From the NCBI GenBank assembly GCA_021734395.1, contig JAIPJB010000003.1, positions 124,001-188,000 on the forward strand: a stretch of DNA of 64,000 bases, given 5' to 3'. Below the pieces are notes generated by a model. That model worked only from the letters and a program-made list of their open reading frames with translations. It searched no databases and had not been told where the DNA came from. Source of the DNA: Candidatus Altimarinota bacterium (GTDB lineage Bacteria > Patescibacteriota > Gracilibacteria > UBA4473). Made by a program: the position numbers and the translations under genes. Shown one piece after another: positions 51,633 to 60,903 of this stretch. Numbering within the stretch: position 1 is the stretch's first letter; every line of letters begins with the position of its first letter.

Positions 51633-51971
51633 ATGTTCTATTTTCATAAAAAACACGAAGGCTACAAGCGGTTGTTGTCGTTGAGTTTGCTTTTCGCGCT
51701 TCTGCCTGCCCTGATCTGGATTGATATTCTGTATGATTTCTTTCGGGATGTCATTTTGATGCCCCTGTACTACAGTATCCCTGATAGCCTGTATCTGACT
51801 ATTATGTTGATATTTCCGATTGCGGCTTTTGTTTTTAGTCTGTGGGGCTACTGCAAAACACCAAAACAAGAGCGCACTGTTGCCCTGTTTATGGTCGCTC
51901 TGTCTGCTGCCTTGATTTTGCTGATGACCTACATTCTTTCTCCTTTGGGAGAAAAACCTCTCGTGGGATAG
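51633..51971 (+). CDS. Small membrane protein, unknown
   Basis: 112 residues from the ATG at 51633; a longer frame from 51567 overlaps the permease and would place its promoter inside. Three membrane segments (LLSLSLLFALLPALIW, YLTIMLIFPIAAFVFSLWGY, VALFMVALSAALILLMTYIL) with basic residues at the N-terminus. No family recognised. It is followed 3 nt later by the amidase gene, so the two are probably co-expressed. Confidence 0.7.
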   Translation: MFYFHKKHEGYKRLLSLSLLFALLPALIWIDILYDFFRDVILMPLYYSIPDSLYLTIMLIFPIAAFVFSLWGYCKTPKQERTVALFMVALSAALILLMTYILSPLGEKPLVG

Positions 51972-51974
51972 TGC

Positions 51975-52424
51975 ATGAAAGCCGATTTTGGCGACTTTAT
52001 CTTCTTTCGCGATGATTCACTTCTGAGCCGAATGATTCGATTTTTTGATGGACGAAGTGACTCGGGACATGTCGGGATGATCCTCGGCACGTTTGAAAAA
52101 AGGATTCTTTTTGTAGAAAGCAATTGGAAAGGAGTTGATGTCGGCATGCTCAATGAACGTCGACAGAATTTCGAAATCCTCCCCTGTCCTCTCAAACCCG
52201 TACAGCCTCTGGAAAAAATACTTGATGAAGTGGCCAAAAAATACGACGTGCGACATTTTTTCTGGACAGGAATGAATAAATTTTCTCTGGGGCTCGTCAA
52301 GCCTCCTCCCACCGATGATGAGGCTTACATCTGCTCGGAATTAGTCAATTGGATCTACGGATACCAGCTCAGCCCCAAAGGAGAAGCAACACCACATTCG
52401 ATCTATATGTTTGTGAAAAAATAA
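51975..52424 (+). CDS. Permuted papain-like amidase (YiiX/YaeF type)
   Basis: 149 residues. KADFGDFIFFRDDSLLSRMI opens the protein; SDSGHVGMIL carries the likely catalytic His in the first half, and YICSELVNWIYG the Cys in the second. This order is reversed with respect to NlpC/P60, as in the permuted family that hydrolyses amide or ester bonds. The target may be a lipid or wall peptide. No signal peptide is visible. Confidence 0.75.
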   Translation: MKADFGDFIFFRDDSLLSRMIRFFDGRSDSGHVGMILGTFEKRILFVESNWKGVDVGMLNERRQNFEILPCPLKPVQPLEKILDEVAKKYDVRHFFWTGMNKFSLGLVKPPPTDDEAYICSELVNWIYGYQLSPKGEATPHSIYMFVKK

Positions 52425-52431
52425 GGAGAGA

Positions 52432-52651
52432 TATTCCCTCCCTCTTTCGCAAAGAGGGAGTTGGAGGGAGATTTTAAAATTATCCCCTAAGACCGGTCTT
52501 TCTATTTGAATCCCGTCATTGCGAGCCTCGCCAAAACGAGGAGAAGCAATCCTCTTCCTTTTTTGGCAACGCCGCTTAAATACCCTCTCCCTTCATCTTT
52601 GTCAAAGAGGGAGAAGGAAAATTAAAAATTGATAATTGATAATTGAAGATT
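52432..52651. repeat. Cluster of four repeat families in a gene-free stretch
   Basis: In order: the 43-nt unit with CCCTCTTT-CGC-AAAGAGGG hairpin (52432-52474, identical at 61994-62036), AAGACCGGTCTT (52489-52500), a GTCATTGCGAG element (52512-52553) and a CCCTCTCCCTT...AAAGAGGG relative (52582-52619), then an ATTGAAGATT-type unit (52620-52651). The rest of 52425-52821 is AT-rich and holds the promoter of the next gene; I see no gene in it. Confidence 0.8.
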
Positions 52652-52761
52652 CTTTATTGCTCATGAACTTTAATTTGAATGGAAGATGAAATATAAATTT
52701 TAATAAGTACGAAAAGAAAACCTTTTGCCTCAAAAATCAACACGAAATAAGGCGAATTATT

Positions 52762-52791
52762 TTCACCCTAACAAAGGTTTTGTGGTAGAAT
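52762..52791 (+). promoter_or_regulatory. Promoter of the S74 repeat protein
   Basis: TTCACC (52762-52767), 18-bp spacer, TAGAAT (52786-52791), 30 nt before the ATG. Confidence 0.4.
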
Positions 52792-52821
52792 TTTACGCAG
52801 AAAAACCCACAAAAACGATTT

Positions 52822-55800
52822 ATGAATCGCCCTTCTTTTTCTCCTCGTGTCAAAAAGTACCTTGCCTGTGGAGCATTGATGGCGTTGCTTTGTAATACTG
52901 CTTTTGCGACGGTCTATGATGTGACGAGTGTGAGTGATAAAACCGCTGGAGGAAACCTGACGATTTCGGATTTCAATTCGATCATCAATACGATCAAGAG
53001 CTTTTTTCGGGATGATGTGACGGGAAATGTGGGGATTGGAACGACGAGTCCGACAAGTCCTTTACAAATAAAAGCAACCGATGACAGTCTATCAACACCG
53101 GTCATTAATTTTGAAGCCTATGGAAATTCAAATGCTCAAGGATACATTAGTCAGGCAGCTGGAGGAATTATAGGTATTCATGGAAATAATTATATTCAAT
53201 TTAGTACAGGACCAACTACTGGAAATGATTGGACTGATAGAATGATTATAACAAATGCGGGCAATGTTGGCATCGGGACGACTAGTCCGGGGGCAAAGTT
53301 GCATGTAGTCGGAGATTTTATAGCTGATAATGGGTATGCTATTACAAAATTACAAAGAGGAGACGGGGCAGACGGGGAAACCCGATGGTATTTATTAGCC
53401 GAAATAAACAAAACATCTTCTTATCAGACGCTGCAATTTGATCTGGTAAATGGAAACAATTTTGGCCCTGCTGATAATGGGCAGGAAACGATACACTTTA
53501 ATATTACCAAATGGAGAGACTCCGCAAGCCCGATTATTTCTCATTGGCGCGATCAGAGTAGCAACCTTGTGAGCTATCCTTCAGAAGTTTATGTAACCGA
53601 TGAGGCTGATGGGTATTTGAGAGTCTATACCAAAACCGCACGATATGGAGATGCCACATTGATAGTTCATGGCTATACCACTCTTTCTGATGACATTGAT
53701 CTGAATGTCACGGAATTCGCGCAGGGGGCGATGCCAACCGTTATCAACGATAACAAAATCTATGACACTTCGATAGACAACCCAAATCATTATTTTTCTT
53801 TAGGGTCTATCCATGCTTCCGGCAATATCGGAATCGGCATAGCCTCCCCTACTGAAGCATTAGACGTGGCCGGAAATATCGCCTCCACGGGTACCATCTG
53901 TGATGGCGCGGGAAATTGTCTCGATACCTTGCAGGATACCGGACAGTGGACGGCGAGTGGATCGGATATTTATTATAGTGCGGGGAATGTAGGGGTTGGG
54001 ACGACGAGTCCGGGGGCATTGTTTCATGTCTCAGATGGTGATGGTACAGCTCCTGTTGCACTTACTGGCACGGAAATGATTTTACAAAACAATATTAACA
54101 CAGCAGATAGAAGTAGGCTTGCCCTTATTGGGGGAACAGCAGGTGCTTCATCTTTGGATTTTGGAGATTCTGGTGTTCAGGCAAGAGGATACTTATTTTA
54201 TAGTCATGTGGATGATTCCTTAATAATAGGTACTGCGGCAGCAGACCGCGTAAAAATAGACAGCTCCGGCAACGTCGGCATCGGGACGACTGCTCCAGGG
54301 TATAAACTAGATGTCAGTGGTACAGGACGGTTTACCCAACCTGTCTTGGTGGGGACTCCAACAGCTGCAGGACATGCTGCCACAAAGTCATATGTAGATA
54401 GTGCTGCATCAGGAGGAACATTGTGGGCTGCAAGTGGAAATAATGTCTATAATACTAACTCGGGAAATGTCGGCATCGGGACGACGTTGCCATTAGAGGC
54501 GTTACATATAAATGGAGAAGTAGTAATGCCACTTGATAATAATTTTTACTTTAATGCTTATTACAGTAGCGGAGCAAAATATGCCGCTAATGGATACGCT
54601 TCAGCTTTTTACACAGCGGCAAGTGATGGTTCTATTAGAATCAGAACCGCACCAGAGAACGCAGGAGGAGCAGGAGCAGCACTTACATGGACGGATAGGG
54701 TCACAATAGGAAACACCGGCAACGTCGGCATCGGCACGACGAGTCCAGATACTAAATTACATTTAGAAAACAGTGCTAATGAGCATATCTTTAAAATTAG
54801 TCGCACAGACACTGGTCAGTCATTAAGCTTACAAACTTCAGGAGGTTCTTTCAGATTAATAACAGCGGGGACCGATAAATTAACTGTAGATACAGGCACT
54901 CTATATGTAGGAACTGATTATGTAACTATTGGAGAAACTATTCCTCAAATAATGATACCAAACAACGAATATTTAGGAACTTATAACGCAGCTGGTGATG
55001 ATGACATCCATATTATCGGAACAAATACTAATGATGATGTTGTTATTGGTGGTGAGTCCGGCTGGTCTGGAACTGTGACAACCACCGGCAACGTAGGCAT
55101 CGGGACGACGAGTCCGGGACATAAGCTGGATGTGAATGGTAATATTAATTATGCCGGTCCACTTCTTACGTCTCCTCATATAAATATGGCTATTAGACAA
55201 AGTGGTTCTGCAGGTAATATGTACTTTGATGTTGGAACTGGTGGGGGTCATGGTAACTTTATTTGGCGTTCAAGTAGCTCAGTAACGGAAAGAATGAGAA
55301 TAGACAGCTCCGGCAACGTCGGCATCGGAACGACAGCCCCAGGCTCAAAATTGGTAGTGAAAGGGGCGACCAGCGATTCTAGTTTAGCAGGACTTAATGT
55401 AACTAACAGTGGAGATACTTCCCTCTTGTTTGTGAGGAATGATGGAAAAATTGGCATCGGGACGACGAGTCCGACAGGAAAATTACAAGTTAACTCTGGG
55501 GCAAGTGGTCAATCAATATTTAGACATGATAGTGGTTACGGTGGTATAACAATAACAGGTTCAGCAGTAAGCTCGGGAGCAAATCTAACTTTTGGCAATA
55601 ATTTTGATACTTCATTTTCAGAAGAGTACAGAATATTTCTAGATGGAGCTGATGATAGTTTGCAGTTTGGATACGGAGGGAGTCCTGGTGCAGCAGTAGC
55701 TGGGGTCACGATGTCTCTAGAATCAGACGGCAAGGTCGGTATTGGAACGACAAGTCCAGGAGCAAAATTAGAGATACAAGGAGAAAACGCTATAACAGAG

Positions 55801-58800
55801 GCGAATGCAGATATTGCGTTAAAAGTAGTAGGAGGTACTGGCTCCAGGGTTGGGGTTGGAAATTATGATCCAGCTGGAAGGGGTGGCGATATTTCATTAA
55901 CAGGAGGAAAAGGAGGGCCTGGTAATGCAGTAGCTGCTACTGGTAATGGTGGGAATATTACAATAAACCCTGGAGAGCCTGGAGAATTAAATGGTGGCTT
56001 TTTTAATGGGTCTTATGGAAATGTATTGCTAGCTACAAACGGCGGTAACGTCGGTATCGGGATTACCTCCCCTACTGAGAAACTCGATGTCGCTGGAAAT
56101 GTAGCCGCTACCGGCACGATCTGTGATGGTGCGGGGAATTGTCTGGATACTTTACAAGACACAGGGCAATGGACGGCGAGCGGATCGGATATTTCCTACA
56201 GTGACGGGAATGTAGCAATAAGCGGCAATGTCGGCATCGGGACGACGACACCTGGAAAGAAGTTAGACATTCAAGTAGGTTCAACTAATGGAGATGGTTT
56301 AGTTATAAGGGATGAAAATGGAAATATAAGAAGCGATTATACTTTATCAGGAGCTGTCGGAGATAGAGATGGTAGGATTCAACTTTATGATGACGCAGGA
56401 AATTTAAATGTATTTATTCACTCTGATACGGATAGTTATTTCAACGGCGGCAACGTCGGCATCGGGACGACGAGTCCGTCAAGCACATTAGATGTAGCTG
56501 GAAATATTGAAGTTGGAGACTCTAACTATTTAAGGGCTTCTACTGGAGATTTTGCAAGATATGGATTTACTGGGACCGGAACAACTCTCTTAGGTGAAGC
56601 AAATTCAGACATAAGATTTGATATTGATAATAACAATAATGCAAATACAAAGGTTTTTGATGTTACTCATAATGACGGAGCAAAGGTATTGTTTAGGATA
56701 CAAGAGAACGGCAACGTCGGCATCGGGACAACGGGGCCGAGTAATAAACTGCACGTGAAAGATACAAATGCTCCAGTAAGAGTTCAGACAGATGCCAACG
56801 GGGGGCACGCTAGCATTACCTACGCAGATGAAAGCAATACAGCGAAGTGGGGTGTAGGATACCAAGACTCAACTGGAAATTTAGTATTTGCTGAATCAGA
56901 GAGTTTAGGCAGTAATCCCCGAATCACATTTGAAACAGGCGGCAACGTCGGCATCGGGATCACCTCCCCTACTGAAGCTCTAGACGTGGCCGGAAATATC
57001 GCCTCTACCGGCACGATCTGTGATGGTGCGGGGAATTGTCTGGATACTTTACAAGACACAGGGCAATGGACGGCGAGCGGATCGGATATTTCCTACAGTG
57101 CGGGGAATGTTGGAATTGGGACGACGAGTCCTGCAGCAAAATTGGATGTAAGTAAAAATCTTGTTAGTGGACTTCATCAATCAATAACTGACCATCAAAC
57201 TGCGCTAATACAAGATGGGACCCTCGATTCATTTTTACAAATAGCAGCCACAAATGCTGGCTCTATATCAACAGGAATATACTTAACGAATCAAGAAGCT
57301 TCAGACGATGGTAGGCATTGGGTAATTCAGCATAAGGGAACAAGTGCAAATAATAGATTGTCTCTGGGGTATGATACTACTTCCGCAACCGAGGAAAATA
57401 TCGCTGTAAATGCAGCAGAACATTTGGTAATAGCAACAACAGGTAACGTCGGTATCGGAACGACGAGTCCAACACGTCCTCTACACGTTAATTCCGCTGG
57501 AGGAAACATCGCTGCACAATTTCAGTCAACAGATGCTGGTTCAACAATTGAGTTTACTGACGGAACGGGAACGACTCTGTTTGGAATAAATCCTGCTAAC
57601 AGCGATGCTGCAATAATGAACAGTAGTGGGAATCCTTTGTTAAGAATAGCTCCCTCAGCTCCAACTGATTCGGTTTATATAAAATCAGACGGCAACGTCG
57701 GCATCGGGACAACCTCGCCTTCCACAAAACTTGATGTCAATGGTACCGTGACCGCAACGGCTTTCTCTGGAGACGGATCGGGGCTGACGGGCATTAGCGA
57801 CGTGAGTCTGGGATCATTGGCATTTGACGAAGATGCAGGAGTCGTGAGCTGGGTCGACCTGCCAATCTCTGCCACTCCGACAGCTGGGACTGTGGAGAGT
57901 TACTCTGCACAGATCGACGGTACAGATGTGCTGACGGTTTACGGCGAAGCCGATGGATCAGGAGGGGTACAGAATTCCCGAGTGGGGATTGGGACGACAG
58001 CACCTTCAAGAACTTTGGATGTAAAAGGGATTATTTCGGCGGACGATAGTGCAGGCTCTGAAAAAATGTACTTAAATCCTACCACTACAGGAGTAGATTT
58101 TGTTCTCAAAGATGCTTCTTCAGCATTAACAAATGCAATTAGATTAGATTCAAGAACAAACGCAGATAGTTATTTTAATACTGGTGGCAACGTCGGTATT
58201 GGGACGACGAGTCCAGGAAGCAAATTAGAGGTAAATGGAAACACAGACATATCTTCTGGCTCACTCTTAATAAGTGGTTCAACTGCGATAAATAGCAATA
58301 AAGTAGCTTTTTTGATGGGATTAGAATCTGGTGGGAATGTAAACGTAATAGACGGTTCTTATATTGATATTGATGGTGGTGTTCTTAAAATGAGTGGGAC
58401 AACTCTTTCAGATGCAAGTAGGAATTTAATGGCTGGAACTATCAGTAGTGATGCTATAACAGTTTCAAGTGCTTCAAATAGTTCTTTTACAGGAGGCGGC
58501 AACGTCGGCATCGGGACGACCACCCCTGCCGAAGCACTCGATGTCTCGGGCAATGTCCAGGCGACAGAGTTTTTGTACTCTTCTGATCGCACGCTCAAAA
58601 AAGATATCCAGCCTCTTGATAATGCGCTCGAAAAAGTCTTGCAACTGGAAGGAGTTCAGTTTGCTTGGAAAGTTAACGATGAAGTCTCGATTGGTTTCAT
58701 TGCCCAAGACGTAGAAAAAGTCCTTCCTGAGATCGTAGAGACATCTTCTACTACAGGGCTCAAATCTATCAAATACGGCAACTTGACTGCCACACTCGTT

Positions 58801-58905
58801 GAAGCCCTCAAGGAACAGCAAGCACAACACGAAGCCCAAGAAGAAAAAATTCAATCTCTAGAATCACAAATACAAGAACTCCGTACTCTTTTGAATGCTC
58901 AGTAA
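52822..58905 (+). CDS. Giant GNVGIGTTSP-repeat surface protein with C-terminal peptidase S74 chaperone
   Basis: 2027 residues. A signal peptide (LACGALMALLCNTAFA) is followed by 22 copies of a motif like GNVGIGTTSPxxKLDVxG, usually 60-110 residues apart, with unique spacers between. A longer unit (ICDGAGNCLDTLQDTGQWTA) occurs three times and is also repeated in DNA. Near residue 1918 the S74 intramolecular chaperone begins (SSDRTLKKDIQPLDNAL, IGFIAQDVEKVLPEIV), followed by a coiled-coil trimer end. In phage tailspikes this domain trimerises the fibre and cuts itself off. The protein is thus probably a trimeric extracellular fibre or adhesin. The DNA repeats make the gene prone to recombination. 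Confidence 0.93.
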   Translation: MNRPSFSPRVKKYLACGALMALLCNTAFATVYDVTSVSDKTAGGNLTISDFNSIINTIKSFFRDDVTGNVGIGTTSPTSPLQIKATDDSLSTPVINFEAYGNSNAQGYISQAAGGIIGIHGNNYIQFSTGPTTGNDWTDRMIITNAGNVGIGTTSPGAKLHVVGDFIADNGYAITKLQRGDGADGETRWYLLAEINKTSSYQTLQFDLVNGNNFGPADNGQETIHFNITKWRDSASPIISHWRDQSSNLVSYPSEVYVTDEADGYLRVYTKTARYGDATLIVHGYTTLSDDIDLNVTEFAQGAMPTVINDNKIYDTSIDNPNHYFSLGSIHASGNIGIGIASPTEALDVAGNIASTGTICDGAGNCLDTLQDTGQWTASGSDIYYSAGNVGVGTTSPGALFHVSDGDGTAPVALTGTEMILQNNINTADRSRLALIGGTAGASSLDFGDSGVQARGYLFYSHVDDSLIIGTAAADRVKIDSSGNVGIGTTAPGYKLDVSGTGRFTQPVLVGTPTAAGHAATKSYVDSAASGGTLWAASGNNVYNTNSGNVGIGTTLPLEALHINGEVVMPLDNNFYFNAYYSSGAKYAANGYASAFYTAASDGSIRIRTAPENAGGAGAALTWTDRVTIGNTGNVGIGTTSPDTKLHLENSANEHIFKISRTDTGQSLSLQTSGGSFRLITAGTDKLTVDTGTLYVGTDYVTIGETIPQIMIPNNEYLGTYNAAGDDDIHIIGTNTNDDVVIGGESGWSGTVTTTGNVGIGTTSPGHKLDVNGNINYAGPLLTSPHINMAIRQSGSAGNMYFDVGTGGGHGNFIWRSSSSVTERMRIDSSGNVGIGTTAPGSKLVVKGATSDSSLAGLNVTNSGDTSLLFVRNDGKIGIGTTSPTGKLQVNSGASGQSIFRHDSGYGGITITGSAVSSGANLTFGNNFDTSFSEEYRIFLDGADDSLQFGYGGSPGAAVAGVTMSLESDGKVGIGTTSPGAKLEIQGENAITEANADIALKVVGGTGSRVGVGNYDPAGRGGDISLTGGKGGPGNAVAATGNGGNITINPGEPGELNGGFFNGSYGNVLLATNGGNVGIGITSPTEKLDVAGNVAATGTICDGAGNCLDTLQDTGQWTASGSDISYSDGNVAISGNVGIGTTTPGKKLDIQVGSTNGDGLVIRDENGNIRSDYTLSGAVGDRDGRIQLYDDAGNLNVFIHSDTDSYFNGGNVGIGTTSPSSTLDVAGNIEVGDSNYLRASTGDFARYGFTGTGTTLLGEANSDIRFDIDNNNNANTKVFDVTHNDGAKVLFRIQENGNVGIGTTGPSNKLHVKDTNAPVRVQTDANGGHASITYADESNTAKWGVGYQDSTGNLVFAESESLGSNPRITFETGGNVGIGITSPTEALDVAGNIASTGTICDGAGNCLDTLQDTGQWTASGSDISYSAGNVGIGTTSPAAKLDVSKNLVSGLHQSITDHQTALIQDGTLDSFLQIAATNAGSISTGIYLTNQEASDDGRHWVIQHKGTSANNRLSLGYDTTSATEENIAVNAAEHLVIATTGNVGIGTTSPTRPLHVNSAGGNIAAQFQSTDAGSTIEFTDGTGTTLFGINPANSDAAIMNSSGNPLLRIAPSAPTDSVYIKSDGNVGIGTTSPSTKLDVNGTVTATAFSGDGSGLTGISDVSLGSLAFDEDAGVVSWVDLPISATPTAGTVESYSAQIDGTDVLTVYGEADGSGGVQNSRVGIGTTAPSRTLDVKGIISADDSAGSEKMYLNPTTTGVDFVLKDASSALTNAIRLDSRTNADSYFNTGGNVGIGTTSPGSKLEVNGNTDISSGSLLISGSTAINSNKVAFLMGLESGGNVNVIDGSYIDIDGGVLKMSGTTLSDASRNLMAGTISSDAITVSSASNSSFTGGGNVGIGTTTPAEALDVSGNVQATEFLYSSDRTLKKDIQPLDNALEKVLQLEGVQFAWKVNDEVSIGFIAQDVEKVLPEIVETSSTTGLKSIKYGNLTATLVEALKEQQAQHEAQEEKIQSLESQIQELRTLLNAQ

Positions 58906-58911
58906 TTTTTC

Positions 58912-60756
58912 ATGAAATTCTCCTCCAAGAAAGCATGGATTTTCCTCATCATTCTTCTCATGCTACCACTTTTGGCATGGGGGATTAATACGATTGCTAC
59001 TGGATTTAAAGCAACCCCCAGTACAGTTGTCGCTATTTCCCCTTCCCATAGTCCAAGTTCCTATAAAAAAATAGAAAACACAGGTTCTAAAACGTACTTT
59101 ATCCCGACGAAAACGGCGAATGAATGGTCAGCATTTTTAGCTAATATGCCTGCTGACTTGCAAGGATGTAATATCCAGTATCAGAATAGTTGCGGTGGGA
59201 GTGCCTGCGTTAATGCCGGTAGTTATGACTGTGTGGGCAGCTGTACCGGTACTTCCAATAAAACAGCTGGAACCGATACCGGTACCTGTCGAGAATGTGA
59301 TGGTGCTGGAAGTGAGCAAGCTCCTGCTGACGATACTGCCTGTGGTACAGTTGACTGTGACGGATTGGATAATACCTATGAATCCGGAAGCGATTCTGCA
59401 ACTGGTACCAATTATTGTTATTTTGATAATTATAGTGATATTACGTCGAATCGCTGCGAAGGACTGGGAGATTGTAAAGATGCCAATACTGCTGATTGCG
59501 GTTCTGCCTCCACTTCCACGGTAGCCACGTGCGGTACCTGTCAGTATGTGAGTACTTGTGCGAGTGGATCGGGAAGCTGTAGTAATTATGCATCAGGTAC
59601 TGATACCGGTACTTGTCGGGAATGTGATGGTGCCGGAGGCGAGCAGGCTCCTGCCGATGATACTGCCTGTGGTACTATAGATTGCGACGGAAATAATTAT
59701 TACTACATTTCCGGAACGGCTTCTGCCACCAGTACAAACTATACCTACTACCGGGACTATGCAGATTTGACATCCAGTCGTTGTGAAGGTCTCGGAAACT
59801 GTAAAGATGCTAACACTGGTGATTGTACATCCTATAGTAATAATTTAACCGCCAGCTGTGGGACGTGTGAGTATGCGTCCGGAGATAGTGGAGGGTGTAA
59901 TGATTATAATTCATCAACTGTTTGTAGCAGTACAAGCTGTAATAGCAATAACTACTATTATGCTTCTGGTAGTGCTTCCGCCACAGGAACAAATTATATC
60001 TATTATCGAGATTATAATTCTGCCACCATATACTGTAATGGGGCAGGAAGCTGTAGTAATTATTCGTGCTCCAGTTATTCTGATTCTCTTCAAACCAGTT
60101 GTAGTACTTGTCAGTACGCATCCGGCGGGAGCTCGAGTTGTTATAATTATAATTCTTCTACCAGTTGCGGGACCGGCGACTGTGATTACCTGAATGATTA
60201 CTATATTTCCGGCTCTGCTTCTCCGACAGGAACGAATTATGTGTACTATCGAGATTACCAAGACGCAACCCGATACTGTAACGGAAGTGGAAGTTGTGGA
60301 GGCACCTCTTGTACCAGCTATTCCGACAGCCTTCAAGCCAGCTGTGGTACCTGTGAATATGCTTCTGGAACTTATTGCGCTGCTTACACTTCCGGAACTT
60401 CGTGTGGATCAGGCTATGAATGTGATGGAAATGGAAATTGTGTAGCCGCAAGTCCTTGTGCCGGACAATCAAATGGAACTTCTTGTGGAACAAATAAAGC
60501 CTGTCTCAATGAAGTCTGTAAGCCTACTTATGGTTGTGGATCTTATTCCAGCTATCCATCTCAGGCCTGTTACAATAATGTAAGTGGATCATGGGAAGGT
60601 GCAGCATATGAATATCCTCGATATTTAGATACCAATGAATGTGAATGGTGTGGAGCTCGATCAAGCCAAGTAAATCTTTGTTGTGTTTATGATCCATCAG
60701 ATCCTGCACCAGATTGTCCATTCTATGAATATACTTGTGATGGAATCGTACCTTAA
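58912..60756 (+). CDS. Cys-rich repetitive surface protein
   Basis: 614 residues, not recognised as a named family. A membrane or export segment (about 7-25) precedes a long Cys/Ser/Gly/Tyr/Asn-rich region with at least five imperfect repeats of the form C-x(2-3)-C, a YY-Y stretch, SATGTNY, YYRDY and CEGLG or CNGxG. Disulfide-braced, extracellular modules are the likely reading. It starts 6 nt after the S74 gene, so the two are probably made together. The frame continues past the stop as a further Cys-rich segment. Confidence 0.8.
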   Translation: MKFSSKKAWIFLIILLMLPLLAWGINTIATGFKATPSTVVAISPSHSPSSYKKIENTGSKTYFIPTKTANEWSAFLANMPADLQGCNIQYQNSCGGSACVNAGSYDCVGSCTGTSNKTAGTDTGTCRECDGAGSEQAPADDTACGTVDCDGLDNTYESGSDSATGTNYCYFDNYSDITSNRCEGLGDCKDANTADCGSASTSTVATCGTCQYVSTCASGSGSCSNYASGTDTGTCRECDGAGGEQAPADDTACGTIDCDGNNYYYISGTASATSTNYTYYRDYADLTSSRCEGLGNCKDANTGDCTSYSNNLTASCGTCEYASGDSGGCNDYNSSTVCSSTSCNSNNYYYASGSASATGTNYIYYRDYNSATIYCNGAGSCSNYSCSSYSDSLQTSCSTCQYASGGSSSCYNYNSSTSCGTGDCDYLNDYYISGSASPTGTNYVYYRDYQDATRYCNGSGSCGGTSCTSYSDSLQASCGTCEYASGTYCAAYTSGTSCGSGYECDGNGNCVAASPCAGQSNGTSCGTNKACLNEVCKPTYGCGSYSSYPSQACYNNVSGSWEGAAYEYPRYLDTNECEWCGARSSQVNLCCVYDPSDPAPDCPFYEYTCDGIVP

Positions 60757-60864
60757 AAATAGATTCTTCATTCCTCTTTGATCGAAACCAACGGATGGTG
60801 TTATAACAATCGGGATTGTGTTTCCGGATATTCCTGTTCTAGAAATCAGTGTGTTCCCAGCTAA
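60757..60864 (+). pseudogene. In-frame Cys-rich remnant after the stop of the 614-residue protein
   Basis: In the same frame as the upstream gene, after TAA (60754) and TAG (60760), 33 sense codons run to TAA at 60862. They read ETNGWCYNNRDCVSGYSC and SRNQCVPS near the end, the same composition as the gene before. Either the reading frame was shortened by nonsense changes, or this was a separate module once joined by recombination. Confidence 0.55.
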
Positions 60865-60867
60865 ATA

Positions 60868-60896
60868 TTGACAATCTCTTCAAAGAAGAAAAGATA
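60868..60896 (+). promoter_or_regulatory. rsmA promoter, leaderless
   Basis: TTGACA (60868-60873), 17-bp spacer, AAGATA (60891-60896), ATG 7 nt later. There is no room for a Shine-Dalgarno. Confidence 0.6.
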
Positions 60897-60903
60897 GGGT
60901 CGA

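Noticed and set aside
52822-58905. The S74 protein as part of a prophage
   Set aside because: No capsid, terminase, portal or integrase gene is near, and GNVGIGTTSP-S74 proteins are common as chromosomal surface proteins in candidate phyla.
52822-58905. CRISPR array in the regularly repeated DNA of the surface-protein gene
   Set aside because: The repeats are coding, in one frame, unequal in spacing (about 180-330 bp) and in sequence; no cas genes are present.
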